Source: Chryseobacterium phosphatilyticum (GTDB lineage Bacteria > Bacteroidota > Bacteroidia > Flavobacteriales > Weeksellaceae). From it: DNA of 64,000 bases. Below are positions 43,384-52,903 of the stretch, piece after piece. Within the stretch, counting starts at the first letter, position 1. Each line of letters opens with the position of its first letter. Made by a program: the position numbers and the translations under genes. The notes under the pieces are model-generated. The model did not search any database and was not told the origin of the DNA. It worked only from the letters and a program-made list of their open reading frames with translations. The stretch is from NCBI RefSeq assembly GCF_002899825.2, contig NZ_PPED02000001.1:124001-188000 (forward strand), read 5' to 3'.

Positions 43384-45750
43384 ATGAAAAAGCTTCTGAT
43401 ACTTTTAGCTATTATTCTCTCTTTTACCATTCAATCCCAGCAAAGAAATGATTCCCTGAATGTCACTCTTCAAAACATAACCAAAGACACTAAATTTGGC
43501 CTTGCATTGAGTGGTGGCGGCGCAAAAGGCTTTGCCCATATCGGTATTCTGAAAATGATTGATTCTCTGGGGATTAAGGTCGATTATATCACAGGAACAA
43601 GTATGGGAGGGATTCTGGGAGGTTTATATGCCATGGGTTATAATGCCGATCAGTTGAAAAAAACCGTTTATAAAGTAGACTGGAACAGAATTCTCAGCAA
43701 TAAAATTCCTTACAATAAAGTCAATATCAGTGAAAAGGATGAATATGACAAATATATCCTTGAATTTCCGGTTGTTAAAGGGATTCCCACTCTTCCAAGT
43801 TCCTATATTGAAGGGCAATATATGGGAGAGGTTTTGAATACGCTTACCTTTAATGCCAAGCATATCAATGATTTTAGTCAATTACGCATTCCTGTAGAAC
43901 TTACATCTTCTGATATTGAAAATGGGGGATTAATCATGCAGAAAAAAGGATCCTTGCCCTTGGCTATCCGCGCTACGTTAGCAATACCAGCTGCTTTTGC
44001 TCCCGTTTATATTGATGGAAAGCTTTTGGTAGATGGTGGACTTGATCGGAATTTTCCGGCTAATGAGGTACATCAGATGGGAGCTGATTTTGTTATAGGA
44101 GGGTATACAGGATTCAGGCTTTTTACTAAAAAAGAAATGGAGAATCCGATGAAAATGATTTATCAGACCCATGCCATTCGCTCTGTGGAAGATTTTAAGC
44201 ATCAGAAGGCTTTGTCCAATATCTTAGTTGACTTTGTAAACCCTCTTGGAGATATCACGACGAAAGATTTTGCCAAGTACAGAAGAATTATCAAAATTGG
44301 AGAACAGGAAGCTAAAAAGCACCTGCCTGAATTTGTAGCATTGGCAGAAGCCCAACGAAAATTAGGGATTACCTATGAGCATAAGATGATTGAGGAGGTA
44401 AAGCTTCCTACTACCAGGTTTACCTTTAATGAAGAAGATGGTACTCCCATTAAAGATGCTGCCGAAATTGAGGTTATAAAGAGTCAAATGAACCTGACAG
44501 AAGGAAGATATTATGATGTAAAAACGGTTAATGCCGCAATCGACAGGGTATTTGGTATGCGCCAGTATGAAAAGGTGTATTATACCTACACCAATGTTAA
44601 TGACGGTCTGGTGATGAATATCTTTGTAAAAAGAGCAAAAAAAGGAGCTTTTAAGCTTGCCCTTCACTATGACAATGAGCAATCAGTGGGAATTATTGTC
44701 AATTATACATACAGAAATATTTTGTTAAACAGATCAAGATTTCTGGCTACGGTTGATATTTCAGAACGTTTCAAAGCCAGAGTTGCTTACCAGCAGTTTC
44801 TGGGAACCAATGACCGATGGTGGTTTGATGTTGAGGCGAAAATGATTCACCTTAAGAGTAATGACTTAACCTTTAGATTGAATACTTTTGATGATGAAAA
44901 TGGTAGTACAAGGTTTCCTAACCACATTTATAGAAATATTACCGGGAAAATAGGATTGAATTATAATATCTCCCCCAATGCTTTTTTTTCTGTAGGTACA
45001 GAATTTAATGTCGAAAGGATGTATACCTTACTGGATAAAATTGATCAGGCCAAAACGGATAGTTATAACAGAAAATTATACAATCACAGTAATTTTAATA
45101 CATTTTTAAAATTTGAGCAGAATAATTTCAATAAGAAATATTATTTTACAAAAGGAAACCACCTTCAGGTAAATGCCCGCTTTTATTATGGTGACAGTTA
45201 TAAATTATATGATTTAGATCGTGTGCAGCCTCTGTTGTATTCTATATTAAATCCTGAACAAGGTTATTATTTTAAACCCAGAAATCTGGTTTCTTTTACA
45301 CTGAATGAGAATTTTGCTTATCCTATTACCAGGAGGCTTGCTGCCAAGGTAAATCTTTTTCTTGGAGCCAGTTTTGGCTCTGTGAAGGAAGATAAAATAC
45401 CTTATCTTTTTCTGAATGAAAAATACAATATAGGAGGTAGTGAGTATAATAATGAGCTGATGAACCCGGAATTTAACGGACTTCGCCAGAAAGAATTGCC
45501 AACGAATTCCATTGCTAAAATGGGAGTGTCGTTGCAATATAGAGTAATGAAGAGATTATATATAGCTCCTTCATTCACTTACGGAAAGATCAGTGACGAA
45601 TTTTCTCCTTTTACCGATAGCTTTAATATGTTTGGGTATGGAGTTAATCTTGGGTATGAGTCACTTATAGGTCCTATTAATATTAATGTTTCGAGAAATA
45701 ATCAACTTGATTTTTCGAGAATATACTTCAGTGTAGGATTTAAGTTCTAA
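43384..45750 (+). CDS. patatin-like phospholipase fused to an outer-membrane Omp85-type barrel
   Basis: 788 residues with a signal peptide. Patatin domain about residues 35-330: oxyanion loop SGGGAKG (43-49), nucleophile Ser73 in GTSMG, catalytic Asp217 in DGG. A POTRA-like segment (about 350-425) precedes a C-terminal beta-barrel (about 430-788) ending in phenylalanine (YFSVGFKF), typical for outer membrane proteins. Layout resembles type Vd autotransporters such as PlpD and FplA. Predicted surface phospholipase A1/A2. Confidence 0.85.
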   Translation: MKKLLILLAIILSFTIQSQQRNDSLNVTLQNITKDTKFGLALSGGGAKGFAHIGILKMIDSLGIKVDYITGTSMGGILGGLYAMGYNADQLKKTVYKVDWNRILSNKIPYNKVNISEKDEYDKYILEFPVVKGIPTLPSSYIEGQYMGEVLNTLTFNAKHINDFSQLRIPVELTSSDIENGGLIMQKKGSLPLAIRATLAIPAAFAPVYIDGKLLVDGGLDRNFPANEVHQMGADFVIGGYTGFRLFTKKEMENPMKMIYQTHAIRSVEDFKHQKALSNILVDFVNPLGDITTKDFAKYRRIIKIGEQEAKKHLPEFVALAEAQRKLGITYEHKMIEEVKLPTTRFTFNEEDGTPIKDAAEIEVIKSQMNLTEGRYYDVKTVNAAIDRVFGMRQYEKVYYTYTNVNDGLVMNIFVKRAKKGAFKLALHYDNEQSVGIIVNYTYRNILLNRSRFLATVDISERFKARVAYQQFLGTNDRWWFDVEAKMIHLKSNDLTFRLNTFDDENGSTRFPNHIYRNITGKIGLNYNISPNAFFSVGTEFNVERMYTLLDKIDQAKTDSYNRKLYNHSNFNTFLKFEQNNFNKKYYFTKGNHLQVNARFYYGDSYKLYDLDRVQPLLYSILNPEQGYYFKPRNLVSFTLNENFAYPITRRLAAKVNLFLGASFGSVKEDKIPYLFLNEKYNIGGSEYNNELMNPEFNGLRQKELPTNSIAKMGVSLQYRVMKRLYIAPSFTYGKISDEFSPFTDSFNMFGYGVNLGYESLIGPININVSRNNQLDFSRIYFSVGFKF

Positions 45751-45817
45751 TGAAATACGGACGTTTGAAACTGGAAGAGGGAAGAATGTGATGGGTATGC
45801 CCGGATTTTATACAGGG

Positions 45818-45840
45818 GGCTGAGTTCCAGCCTTCTTTTT
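45818..45840 (+). terminator. intrinsic terminator of the patatin gene
   Basis: GGCTG, AGTTC, CAGCC, then TTCTTTTT. Confidence 0.6.
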
Positions 45841-45862
45841 CCAGCTTCTTGTCCTCAAGCCA

Positions 45863-46999
45863 TTATTTCCTTGGAATTTCCGGACGCGGCATTTTATAAT
45901 AACTTCCTGACATACTCTTTAGAAAAGAGACAATAGCATCTATTTCCTGATCATTAAGGTTCAATGGCTTCATCAGGTGATCAGTGACCGGAAAGTTAGG
46001 ATCTGCTTTCTTTTCTTCCGGACTAGGATTAATCATCTGCATACCGCTGTTATATAAATTAACAATCCCATGCATGTCATCCATCAGCCCGTTGTGCATC
46101 CATGGAGCGGTATAATTAAGGTCTCTTAAAGAAGGCGTTTTAAATTTTCCGACATCCTTAGAGTCTTTCGTTATATGGTACAGTCCAAGATCTTCATATT
46201 CACGTTGATAGTAGGTGAGGCCTATGTTGTGAAAAGATTCGTCGGTCAGATATTTCCCATAATGACAATTCATGCATCTTGCTTTGGTGCGAAATAAATG
46301 CATCCCATAAATTTCTGTGTCACTCATTGCCTTATAGTCTCCTTTGATAAATTTATCCAGCTTGCCTGGCTGGCTGGTGATCGTTCTCTGGAAGGTGGCC
46401 AGTGCATTGGCGATCTTCTCAAATGTAATTTTATCCGTATGATAAACCTCCTGAAAAAGCTGTTTGTATTCCTTGATCTTTGAGAGTTTTCCAGCTAGTT
46501 TTTCCGGCTTCATATTCATTTCATTATGAGCTGAAATAGGGCCTATCAATTGTTCTTCCAGTGTTTTAGCCCTTCCATCCCAAAAGAACGATTTTCTGTT
46601 GGCGATATTGTAAAGTGACTGAGTATTTCTTTTTCCCAACAAATGATCATTCCCCAATGCAACTTCCTGGCCATCACTCCATCCTAGTTCCGGATTATGA
46701 CAGCTACTACAGGAAACCTGACTGGAAGATGACAGTTTAGGATCAAAGAACAGTTTCTTTCCAAGCATGACCTCAGGAAGTTCCTGCGTCTCATAATAAT
46801 TGGAATCCCATTCTATTGCTTCAAATTCTTTCCAGTTGACTTCTGCATCTATAGAAGGTTTTGGCCAGTATTTAATAGGTTTCTTATACTGTTCTACTAC
46901 TTCTCCATAGTCTGTACTGTACTTCCGCAGAGTATGTTGCATAAAGAATAGAGCAACGATTCCCAATAACACTATTAATTTTATATCTGAAGATTTCAT
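45863..46999 (-). CDS. di-heme cytochrome c peroxidase / MauG family protein
   Basis: 378 residues anchored by an N-terminal hydrophobic segment (VLLGIVALFFMQ). Two heme-binding motifs: CSSCH (97-101) and CMNCH (242-246); FFWDGRAKTLEEQ and TPSLRDLNYTAPWMHNG are CCP/MauG signatures. Last gene of the four-gene TonB receptor operon, 15 bases after the barrel gene. It may oxidise a metal or ligand taken up by the receptor; this is inference. Confidence 0.9.
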   Translation of the reverse strand: MKSSDIKLIVLLGIVALFFMQHTLRKYSTDYGEVVEQYKKPIKYWPKPSIDAEVNWKEFEAIEWDSNYYETQELPEVMLGKKLFFDPKLSSSSQVSCSSCHNPELGWSDGQEVALGNDHLLGKRNTQSLYNIANRKSFFWDGRAKTLEEQLIGPISAHNEMNMKPEKLAGKLSKIKEYKQLFQEVYHTDKITFEKIANALATFQRTITSQPGKLDKFIKGDYKAMSDTEIYGMHLFRTKARCMNCHYGKYLTDESFHNIGLTYYQREYEDLGLYHITKDSKDVGKFKTPSLRDLNYTAPWMHNGLMDDMHGIVNLYNSGMQMINPSPEEKKADPNFPVTDHLMKPLNLNDQEIDAIVSFLKSMSGSYYKMPRPEIPRK

Positions 47000-47014
47000 A
47001 TTATTTTTTTAAAC

Positions 47015-48529
47015 TTAAAAAATGCCTCCTATTGTTGCTGCCAATGACATATTTTTACCATTATTAAAATTACTGTACAGCATTTTACCTCCTACATAGG
47101 CATTCTTTATCACAGGAAAGTTGAAATGAAAATTAATATCAACCTTTGCCTGCCAAAAGTCTGAAGACTGGTAATTATAATTGTCCTGCAACATCTTATT
47201 GATAGAGGGGGTTCCCGAATTATTAAAAACTGCACCTTTCTTATATACATCTGTCACTGAAACACCGAGTGAGAGTGAAAGAGCAAGATTGCTGTCAAAA
47301 GTTTTTAGCCATTGATAGTCTGCACCATATATAAGCTTATTGAGTTCAATACCTGAAACCGGATTATGGTATTTTTCATTCTCCTTGGTGATACCCACAA
47401 ACGGAAGTAGGGAAGACTTTCTGTTGTTATTTTCTAGCTGAATAAGTCCTTTGAAAACTGCAGCGGTAAGCTGGTGATTGTATCTTTCTGCAGATCCGAT
47501 CCGGATATAATTCCTGGAATTATCATTTAAGAAAAGGTTCTCTGTTCCTTTTCTTTCAATATGGCTTGCATCAAGAAAAAGTCCCCACGATAATTTATTT
47601 GCGGTAAAAAACTTTCCTGATGAAAAAGTGAATTGTTGTTCGTTGATCCTGGAGGCATTAAGGTCAGTGTACTCTGTAAGAAGTTTGTCCAGAGTAAATT
47701 TTTTCATCCCTAGGTTAAGGTACCAGTTTCTGTTTTCAGCTTCAAATAACTGCAAGCCACCTCCGTAAGACCAGCCTTCATAATACGCTTGCCTGAGTTT
47801 TCCGGAAAGCAATTCATTATAATTACCCAATCCGGTCATATTGTATATCATTGGGAATCCCTGATTGCTGACAAAGCTCAGATAGTGTTTTTGAGTATAT
47901 TTTTCAGCATCCACATACGCTCCGATTTTAATTTTTTGGAATATAGAGGTATTGGCTCCCAATGCCAAAGAAAAACTGGCTGTTGTATTCTTGGGTCTCG
48001 GATCTACATCACGATAACTTAGGGAAGCTTTGTAGCTTCCGGTAATACCAATAGTGAAAGAGTTTAAAGCTCTGGAGTATCCTCCTGAAAAGATATAATC
48101 TTCAAATTTCATATCACCTCCAACACTGTCAGCAGCGAGGTAAGGGTAAATGATATCATAATCTGCATTTTCATTCCACATGACCTGTTTTTTCTTACCC
48201 TGACTGTAGATTGCATTTCCCCAGACAACCGTTTTAGGATCCAAAATTTGCAGGGTACGGGCTTCCGCACCCCACAAATTACTTCCTTTTCCTTTTTGTT
48301 GTACTTCATTAGGCGTATCATCATTTTTTGAAAACAAATTGAAAGTCGTAATACTATACGTCCTCGCTCCCGAAGTATTGGAGGGATTTACAATTAATGT
48401 ATTTTTTAATAACCTTTCGTAGCTATACTCCTCACGCACTTTTTCAATGATGGTATCGTTGATCTGACCGTGCAGATTTGTAGTCAGTAATGATGTCAAT
48501 AAAGCAGAGATGGATAGGAAATATTTCAT
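47015..48529 (-). CDS. outer membrane beta-barrel protein (DUF6850-like)
   Basis: 504 residues with a signal peptide (LHGQ), then many alternating short amphipathic strands and a terminal phenylalanine, as expected for an outer membrane barrel. Its ATG directly abuts the DUF4876 stop codon. I believe this is the DUF6850 family, which travels with DUF4876; the name is from memory. Confidence 0.75.
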   Translation of the reverse strand: MKYFLSISALLTSLLTTNLHGQINDTIIEKVREEYSYERLLKNTLIVNPSNTSGARTYSITTFNLFSKNDDTPNEVQQKGKGSNLWGAEARTLQILDPKTVVWGNAIYSQGKKKQVMWNENADYDIIYPYLAADSVGGDMKFEDYIFSGGYSRALNSFTIGITGSYKASLSYRDVDPRPKNTTASFSLALGANTSIFQKIKIGAYVDAEKYTQKHYLSFVSNQGFPMIYNMTGLGNYNELLSGKLRQAYYEGWSYGGGLQLFEAENRNWYLNLGMKKFTLDKLLTEYTDLNASRINEQQFTFSSGKFFTANKLSWGLFLDASHIERKGTENLFLNDNSRNYIRIGSAERYNHQLTAAVFKGLIQLENNNRKSSLLPFVGITKENEKYHNPVSGIELNKLIYGADYQWLKTFDSNLALSLSLGVSVTDVYKKGAVFNNSGTPSINKMLQDNYNYQSSDFWQAKVDINFHFNFPVIKNAYVGGKMLYSNFNNGKNMSLAATIGGIF

Positions 48530-49750
48530 TTAGTTGAATAATGAAGGTTTTACACCATGTTCAAAATCTGCAGTGGAATTGTTGGTGTCTTTTAAAATGC
48601 TTTTGCCTTCCATTGTTTTTCCGATTACTCTTCTGCGAACAGCTTTTCCAAAACGGTTTTTATCTCCGTCAAAAGAAGTGACAGAAGTCCATCCCATATC
48701 TAAAGAAGGAGAAGTTACCAGCCATTGAAAAGAATCCTGTACACTAAGATTTACAGCATCTGTAATCCATTCATTAGGGATTTTAACAGCCGTTCCGTCC
48801 ATAGGGTAGACATCCCCTCCAAAAGTAAGATTGTACGTGTAGGTGTAGGTATTCTGGCTGATCAGAGTGTTGCTGGTCATTCCTTGTGGCATACGAGCCA
48901 AAGCATAGGCATAGTATCCCTGGGTATGGATCACCATTTTTTCAAAAATATTAATCATTTTTGGGACTGAAGGATTGTCAATATCATCAGAATCTTCTTT
49001 GAAGATCTGGAAGTTTGCCTGAGAAAGATTAATCGAAGAGGGGTTAAATTCCTTATGATTAATTGCATCTTCAGCAATGATGATAGATTCTCCTGGTTTT
49101 ACAGGATATGTATTTCCTGTTCCCGGAATTCTGATAATGGCTCCGGCAGAGAATGTACTTGCCATAATATTCGGAGTGTAATCCTGTTTTTCGTTGGTCA
49201 TAAAACTGGATTGGATTAATAACATGCCGTCTGCATATAAAGTCTGATCTGTATTATTTGTGATTTTAAAATACTGATCTCCGAAATACATAGCTCCCTG
49301 AGGAGTTTTGGTTCCTGTAAAAAATATTTCCTCCAGAATAAGATCGCCACTTCCTGCTTTCAGAGAAATATCCATTGTTTTTGTCTGTTCGCTTCCATTG
49401 ATTACCACACCAGTCTGTACTCCGCCAACTTTGCCCTCAATAAGTCCGGAGTCATCAGAATATATAATGTTTCCTTCTGCAATAATATGATAGGTTCCTG
49501 TAGGAAGAGTTGTTTTCAGGGAATTGGTGTTGGTAAGTTCCTGAGTGGTTGTAAATCCTGTATTTAATTCTTTAAAGCTTATTTTAAGATGTTTATATTC
49601 TTTCACCTGAATGTTTTCAGGAACTAACTTCAGTTCTAGTTTTAAGGTGGTTTGTGCCTGTGATTCCGGAGCGTCGGAATCTGATGAACATGCTGTAAGG
49701 CTGACGACAGCACACAATACTAATAGTGTTCTAAATAATTGTTTTAACAT
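48530..49750 (-). CDS. DUF4876 surface lipoprotein
   Basis: 406 residues. Lipobox VVSLTACSS followed by acidic residues (SSDSDAPES), the pattern that directs Bacteroidota lipoproteins to the cell surface. N-terminal beta-sandwich, then a conserved domain (LILEEIFFTGTKTPQGAMYFGDQYFKI). Second gene after the TonB receptor; likely the ligand-binding partner of the receptor, like SusD for SusC. Confidence 0.75.
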   Translation of the reverse strand: MLKQLFRTLLVLCAVVSLTACSSDSDAPESQAQTTLKLELKLVPENIQVKEYKHLKISFKELNTGFTTTQELTNTNSLKTTLPTGTYHIIAEGNIIYSDDSGLIEGKVGGVQTGVVINGSEQTKTMDISLKAGSGDLILEEIFFTGTKTPQGAMYFGDQYFKITNNTDQTLYADGMLLIQSSFMTNEKQDYTPNIMASTFSAGAIIRIPGTGNTYPVKPGESIIIAEDAINHKEFNPSSINLSQANFQIFKEDSDDIDNPSVPKMINIFEKMVIHTQGYYAYALARMPQGMTSNTLISQNTYTYTYNLTFGGDVYPMDGTAVKIPNEWITDAVNLSVQDSFQWLVTSPSLDMGWTSVTSFDGDKNRFGKAVRRRVIGKTMEGKSILKDTNNSTADFEHGVKPSLFN

Positions 49751-49770
49751 AATGTATTAAATTGAAATTG

Positions 49771-52566
49771 TTATAAATTGAAATTGATTTCCATCCCGAA
49801 ATAAGGATCGTAGGCCCCCTTTCTGTTGATGGTAAAACCATGGACGGTATAAGGTGCATAATAACTGAAAAGCCTGTTGGCAAACATTGAAACGACAACT
49901 GCTTTATTTCTGAAGCTTTTGGTAACCTTAAGGTTAAGATTCATCTCCATTGGTCTTCTGGAGGCATTATAGACGTCATTATTCTGAGCAATGATTAATC
50001 TTTCAAGCAAGGTTCCATGCGCAGTTTCAGCGTTAAAAGGGAAGATGTTACCATTCTGATCTACATAGTGGCTGGGAACTCCGTTCATAGGGTTCAGTTT
50101 TCTCATCGAATACCAGGAAAACTGAAATGAGGAAGAGAATATAAGATCCAGTTTAGGAATATAGGTATCCAGCATTAAGTTGGTATTCAGAACTTCATTC
50201 ACTGAATTGGGTTCCATTCCTTCATACAATCCCAGATAAGGATAAGGTTTTCCGTTAATCAACAGATCACGTCCTCTATACACGGGAAGGGTATTACCAT
50301 ATCTGGTTTTGAACCATGCCCCGTTTAAGGTGAACCGCGTATTTATTTTTGGAATCCTGTTCGATGAATATTGAAACTCTATCCCTTCTTTATCTATTTT
50401 GCTTCCATTACGCTGAGTAGAATAGGTGAAGTTTTCATTACTATTTTGATAGGGAAGTGTATTGATATCCGGAGGAGATGTTATGGTATTATGATCAAGC
50501 CCCGATGTATTGTATTTTTTATACTGATATACTGCATACTCGTTCATGGAGCGGAAAGCATTGTGCATATTTTCCTTAAAAACAGTAACCGATAATTGAT
50601 GTAATCCCAGGCTGAAATCGAGTCTTGCTTCAAATTTTTCATTGATAGCAGGTTCTATTTCCGCATTCTGGGGATTGTAAATCATTGTTTTATAATTGAC
50701 TCTTCTATAGTTCGGATTATTGTGAAAATAATTCAGTTGTTGAACATCTTTGTAAATCAGTTCGGGATACAGAAGGTTGAGGTCGGGAAATAAGCTTTGT
50801 TTACCATAGCCCAGAGTCAGTGCTAATTGTGCTTTTTGATTAATAAGAGTAAATGAGGGAAGATTCCATTGTAGGTTCACTCTTGGATCTGCATATATCT
50901 TTCCGTGCATTCTGAAGTGGGAAGGAAGATTCAACATAGAATTTCCTCGTATCCCAAGGGCTACAATGAATGAGTGCTTTCCTATGTTTGCAGAACTAAT
51001 TGATTCCAGAAATAATGCAGAAGTGCTGTATGCCGGAATATCACGGTAAGGACGTGGTCTGAAAGTAGACTTTGGGTCAATGGGTTTATATACATCAAAT
51101 AACTGGCCCTGTCCCCAGTTTTTGCTCAGCTGCCAGTCAAATCCTGTATTGATTTCCGTTTTGATAGATTTAATATCCAACTGAAAAGTATTGATCATTT
51201 TAACAAATAGATCCAGAGGTTTGCCATCTACCTTGTAATCGGAAACATAGCGGGCTTCCGGATAATAGCCATCATACTCACCCTCGGTTCTGGACAACGG
51301 AAAAGCTGTGGCATTCTCCAATTGAATGAACTTGGTTTGTTTTATTTTATCGAATCGTTGATTGATGGTAGCCTGAACTTCTGTTGATCTGTAAAATGAG
51401 GGTTCGTTTTCAGTATAGGTAAATAGATTTGAAAGACTTAAAAGGTGATTATTCACTTCATAAGAATTGAGTTCTGATAAGTCTATATCAGGATCAGATT
51501 TTGATCCGTCCAGGGAACCGGTATAACTAAGATTTGTCTGCCATCTGGAATTTCCGTGATGATGTTTCTTTTCTTTTGCCAGGGCAAAATTAGCTGTAAT
51601 TCTCTTGTAATTTTCAAGTCGGTCCCTCGGATCTGATTTTGCGTTTAAATAATCAACTCCAACATTGATTTTCAAATCTTTTTCTATATTTTCAAAACCT
51701 TTGTTTACGGCAAAAAGTTTACTATAACCATCTGCTTTAAATCGTGCTTTCCATTGAGTATATCCTGATTTATTGGTAATCTTTACAATTCCGGAAGTGA
51801 GATTTCCATATCGTACAGAAGGTATTCCACGAACGATTTCAACTTTTTCGATCTGGTCGGTGGAAATGCTTCGCATATCTACACCACTTGTGATATTCAA
51901 TCTTCTTTTTAATCCATTATTGGTTTTCTCTGAAAAATCATAGGTGTACTGAAGATTAGCCCCTGAGTTGATGGGAGCGCCATCCACCAGAAACGTAGTA
52001 CCCATAGCAGAAGTATTATAATCGTTTCCGGGATTTCCTGTCTCCCGAAGGCCAATTTTATTAACCTGATTCATCACAGGATCTCCTGACCTGCCTCCCG
52101 GAATCAACTCCAGAAGATCGGTGAAACTGGAAGGTTGTAAGTGCTGCATCGCCCTTTGATTGATCACTGATGAGGATGTGAGCCCTTTGCTTTCTTTAGC
52201 TGTAATGACCACTTCCTCAATTGTGGTTATTTGATCAGCAAGTGAAAATTTGAATGTTTCAGGTTGGGTAATCTGTATTTTACCGGAATACCGGACACTA
52301 TTGTTTTTACGGATTTCTATACTATACTCTCCCGGAATGAGAGAAACAGTTGCCAAACCTTTCTCATTTGATCGAATAGAATATTTCTTTGAACGGGACG
52401 TAAGGAGTATTTCAGAACCTTTAGCAGGGTCAGAATGAGAATTGTTCACTTCAACAAAGATGGTCACCGGTCTTTCCTGCGACTTAACTGTTATGAGTGT
52501 GATAAAGAAAAAGAAAAAAATATAAAACTGGGATTTGGAGGGAAGGTGTGGGGCATTGTCTACCAT
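49771..52566 (-). CDS. TonB-dependent outer membrane receptor
   Basis: 931 residues. Signal segment, carboxypeptidase regulatory-like domain (about 35-110), plug with TTIEEVVITAKES and TTFLVDGAPINSG, VEIVRGIPSVRYGNLTSGIVKI, then a 22-strand-type barrel. Not of the SusC class. Followed by DUF4876, a barrel protein and a di-heme peroxidase in one minus-strand operon; substrate unknown, metal or metal-chelate uptake is a reasonable guess. Confidence 0.88.
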   Translation of the reverse strand: MVDNAPHLPSKSQFYIFFFFFITLITVKSQERPVTIFVEVNNSHSDPAKGSEILLTSRSKKYSIRSNEKGLATVSLIPGEYSIEIRKNNSVRYSGKIQITQPETFKFSLADQITTIEEVVITAKESKGLTSSSVINQRAMQHLQPSSFTDLLELIPGGRSGDPVMNQVNKIGLRETGNPGNDYNTSAMGTTFLVDGAPINSGANLQYTYDFSEKTNNGLKRRLNITSGVDMRSISTDQIEKVEIVRGIPSVRYGNLTSGIVKITNKSGYTQWKARFKADGYSKLFAVNKGFENIEKDLKINVGVDYLNAKSDPRDRLENYKRITANFALAKEKKHHHGNSRWQTNLSYTGSLDGSKSDPDIDLSELNSYEVNNHLLSLSNLFTYTENEPSFYRSTEVQATINQRFDKIKQTKFIQLENATAFPLSRTEGEYDGYYPEARYVSDYKVDGKPLDLFVKMINTFQLDIKSIKTEINTGFDWQLSKNWGQGQLFDVYKPIDPKSTFRPRPYRDIPAYSTSALFLESISSANIGKHSFIVALGIRGNSMLNLPSHFRMHGKIYADPRVNLQWNLPSFTLINQKAQLALTLGYGKQSLFPDLNLLYPELIYKDVQQLNYFHNNPNYRRVNYKTMIYNPQNAEIEPAINEKFEARLDFSLGLHQLSVTVFKENMHNAFRSMNEYAVYQYKKYNTSGLDHNTITSPPDINTLPYQNSNENFTYSTQRNGSKIDKEGIEFQYSSNRIPKINTRFTLNGAWFKTRYGNTLPVYRGRDLLINGKPYPYLGLYEGMEPNSVNEVLNTNLMLDTYIPKLDLIFSSSFQFSWYSMRKLNPMNGVPSHYVDQNGNIFPFNAETAHGTLLERLIIAQNNDVYNASRRPMEMNLNLKVTKSFRNKAVVVSMFANRLFSYYAPYTVHGFTINRKGAYDPYFGMEINFNL

Positions 52567-52835
52567 CTGGCATTATTCTTTCGGCAAAATTAAGAGCCTC
52601 GGGATGAGTTTTCTAATTTTATTTAGAATAATTTAAAATAATTGACAAAAATCATTTCAAAAGAAATTTATCAACAGGGAAATATCAGATGTAAAAAAGA
52701 AGGATTTATTAATGTAATGTATTGTATTACATTTTGTTATATAATTTGCTGTGATGGTCGTGTGCTGATTATTTCTAATTTTATTTTTTAGAGTTATTTT
52801 TTCTTACGAAAGAATAACTGATTTTTGAATCAACT
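52567..52835. other. upstream region of the TonB receptor operon
   Basis: AT-rich region without a gene. I found no clear TAnnTTTG box in register with the receptor start, nor a Fur-like palindrome I would defend. Confidence 0.4.
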
Positions 52836-52860
52836 AAAAAGCACCCCATTGCTGGGGCGC
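52836..52860 (-). terminator. intrinsic terminator of the lipase-like gene
   Basis: On the minus strand GCGCCCC, AGCAAT, GGGGTGC, then five T; a U-G pair marks minus as the working strand. Confidence 0.8.
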
Positions 52861-52903
52861 CCAAAATTAACTTGAAATGATTTATATGAAGATGGATTAT
52901 GCC

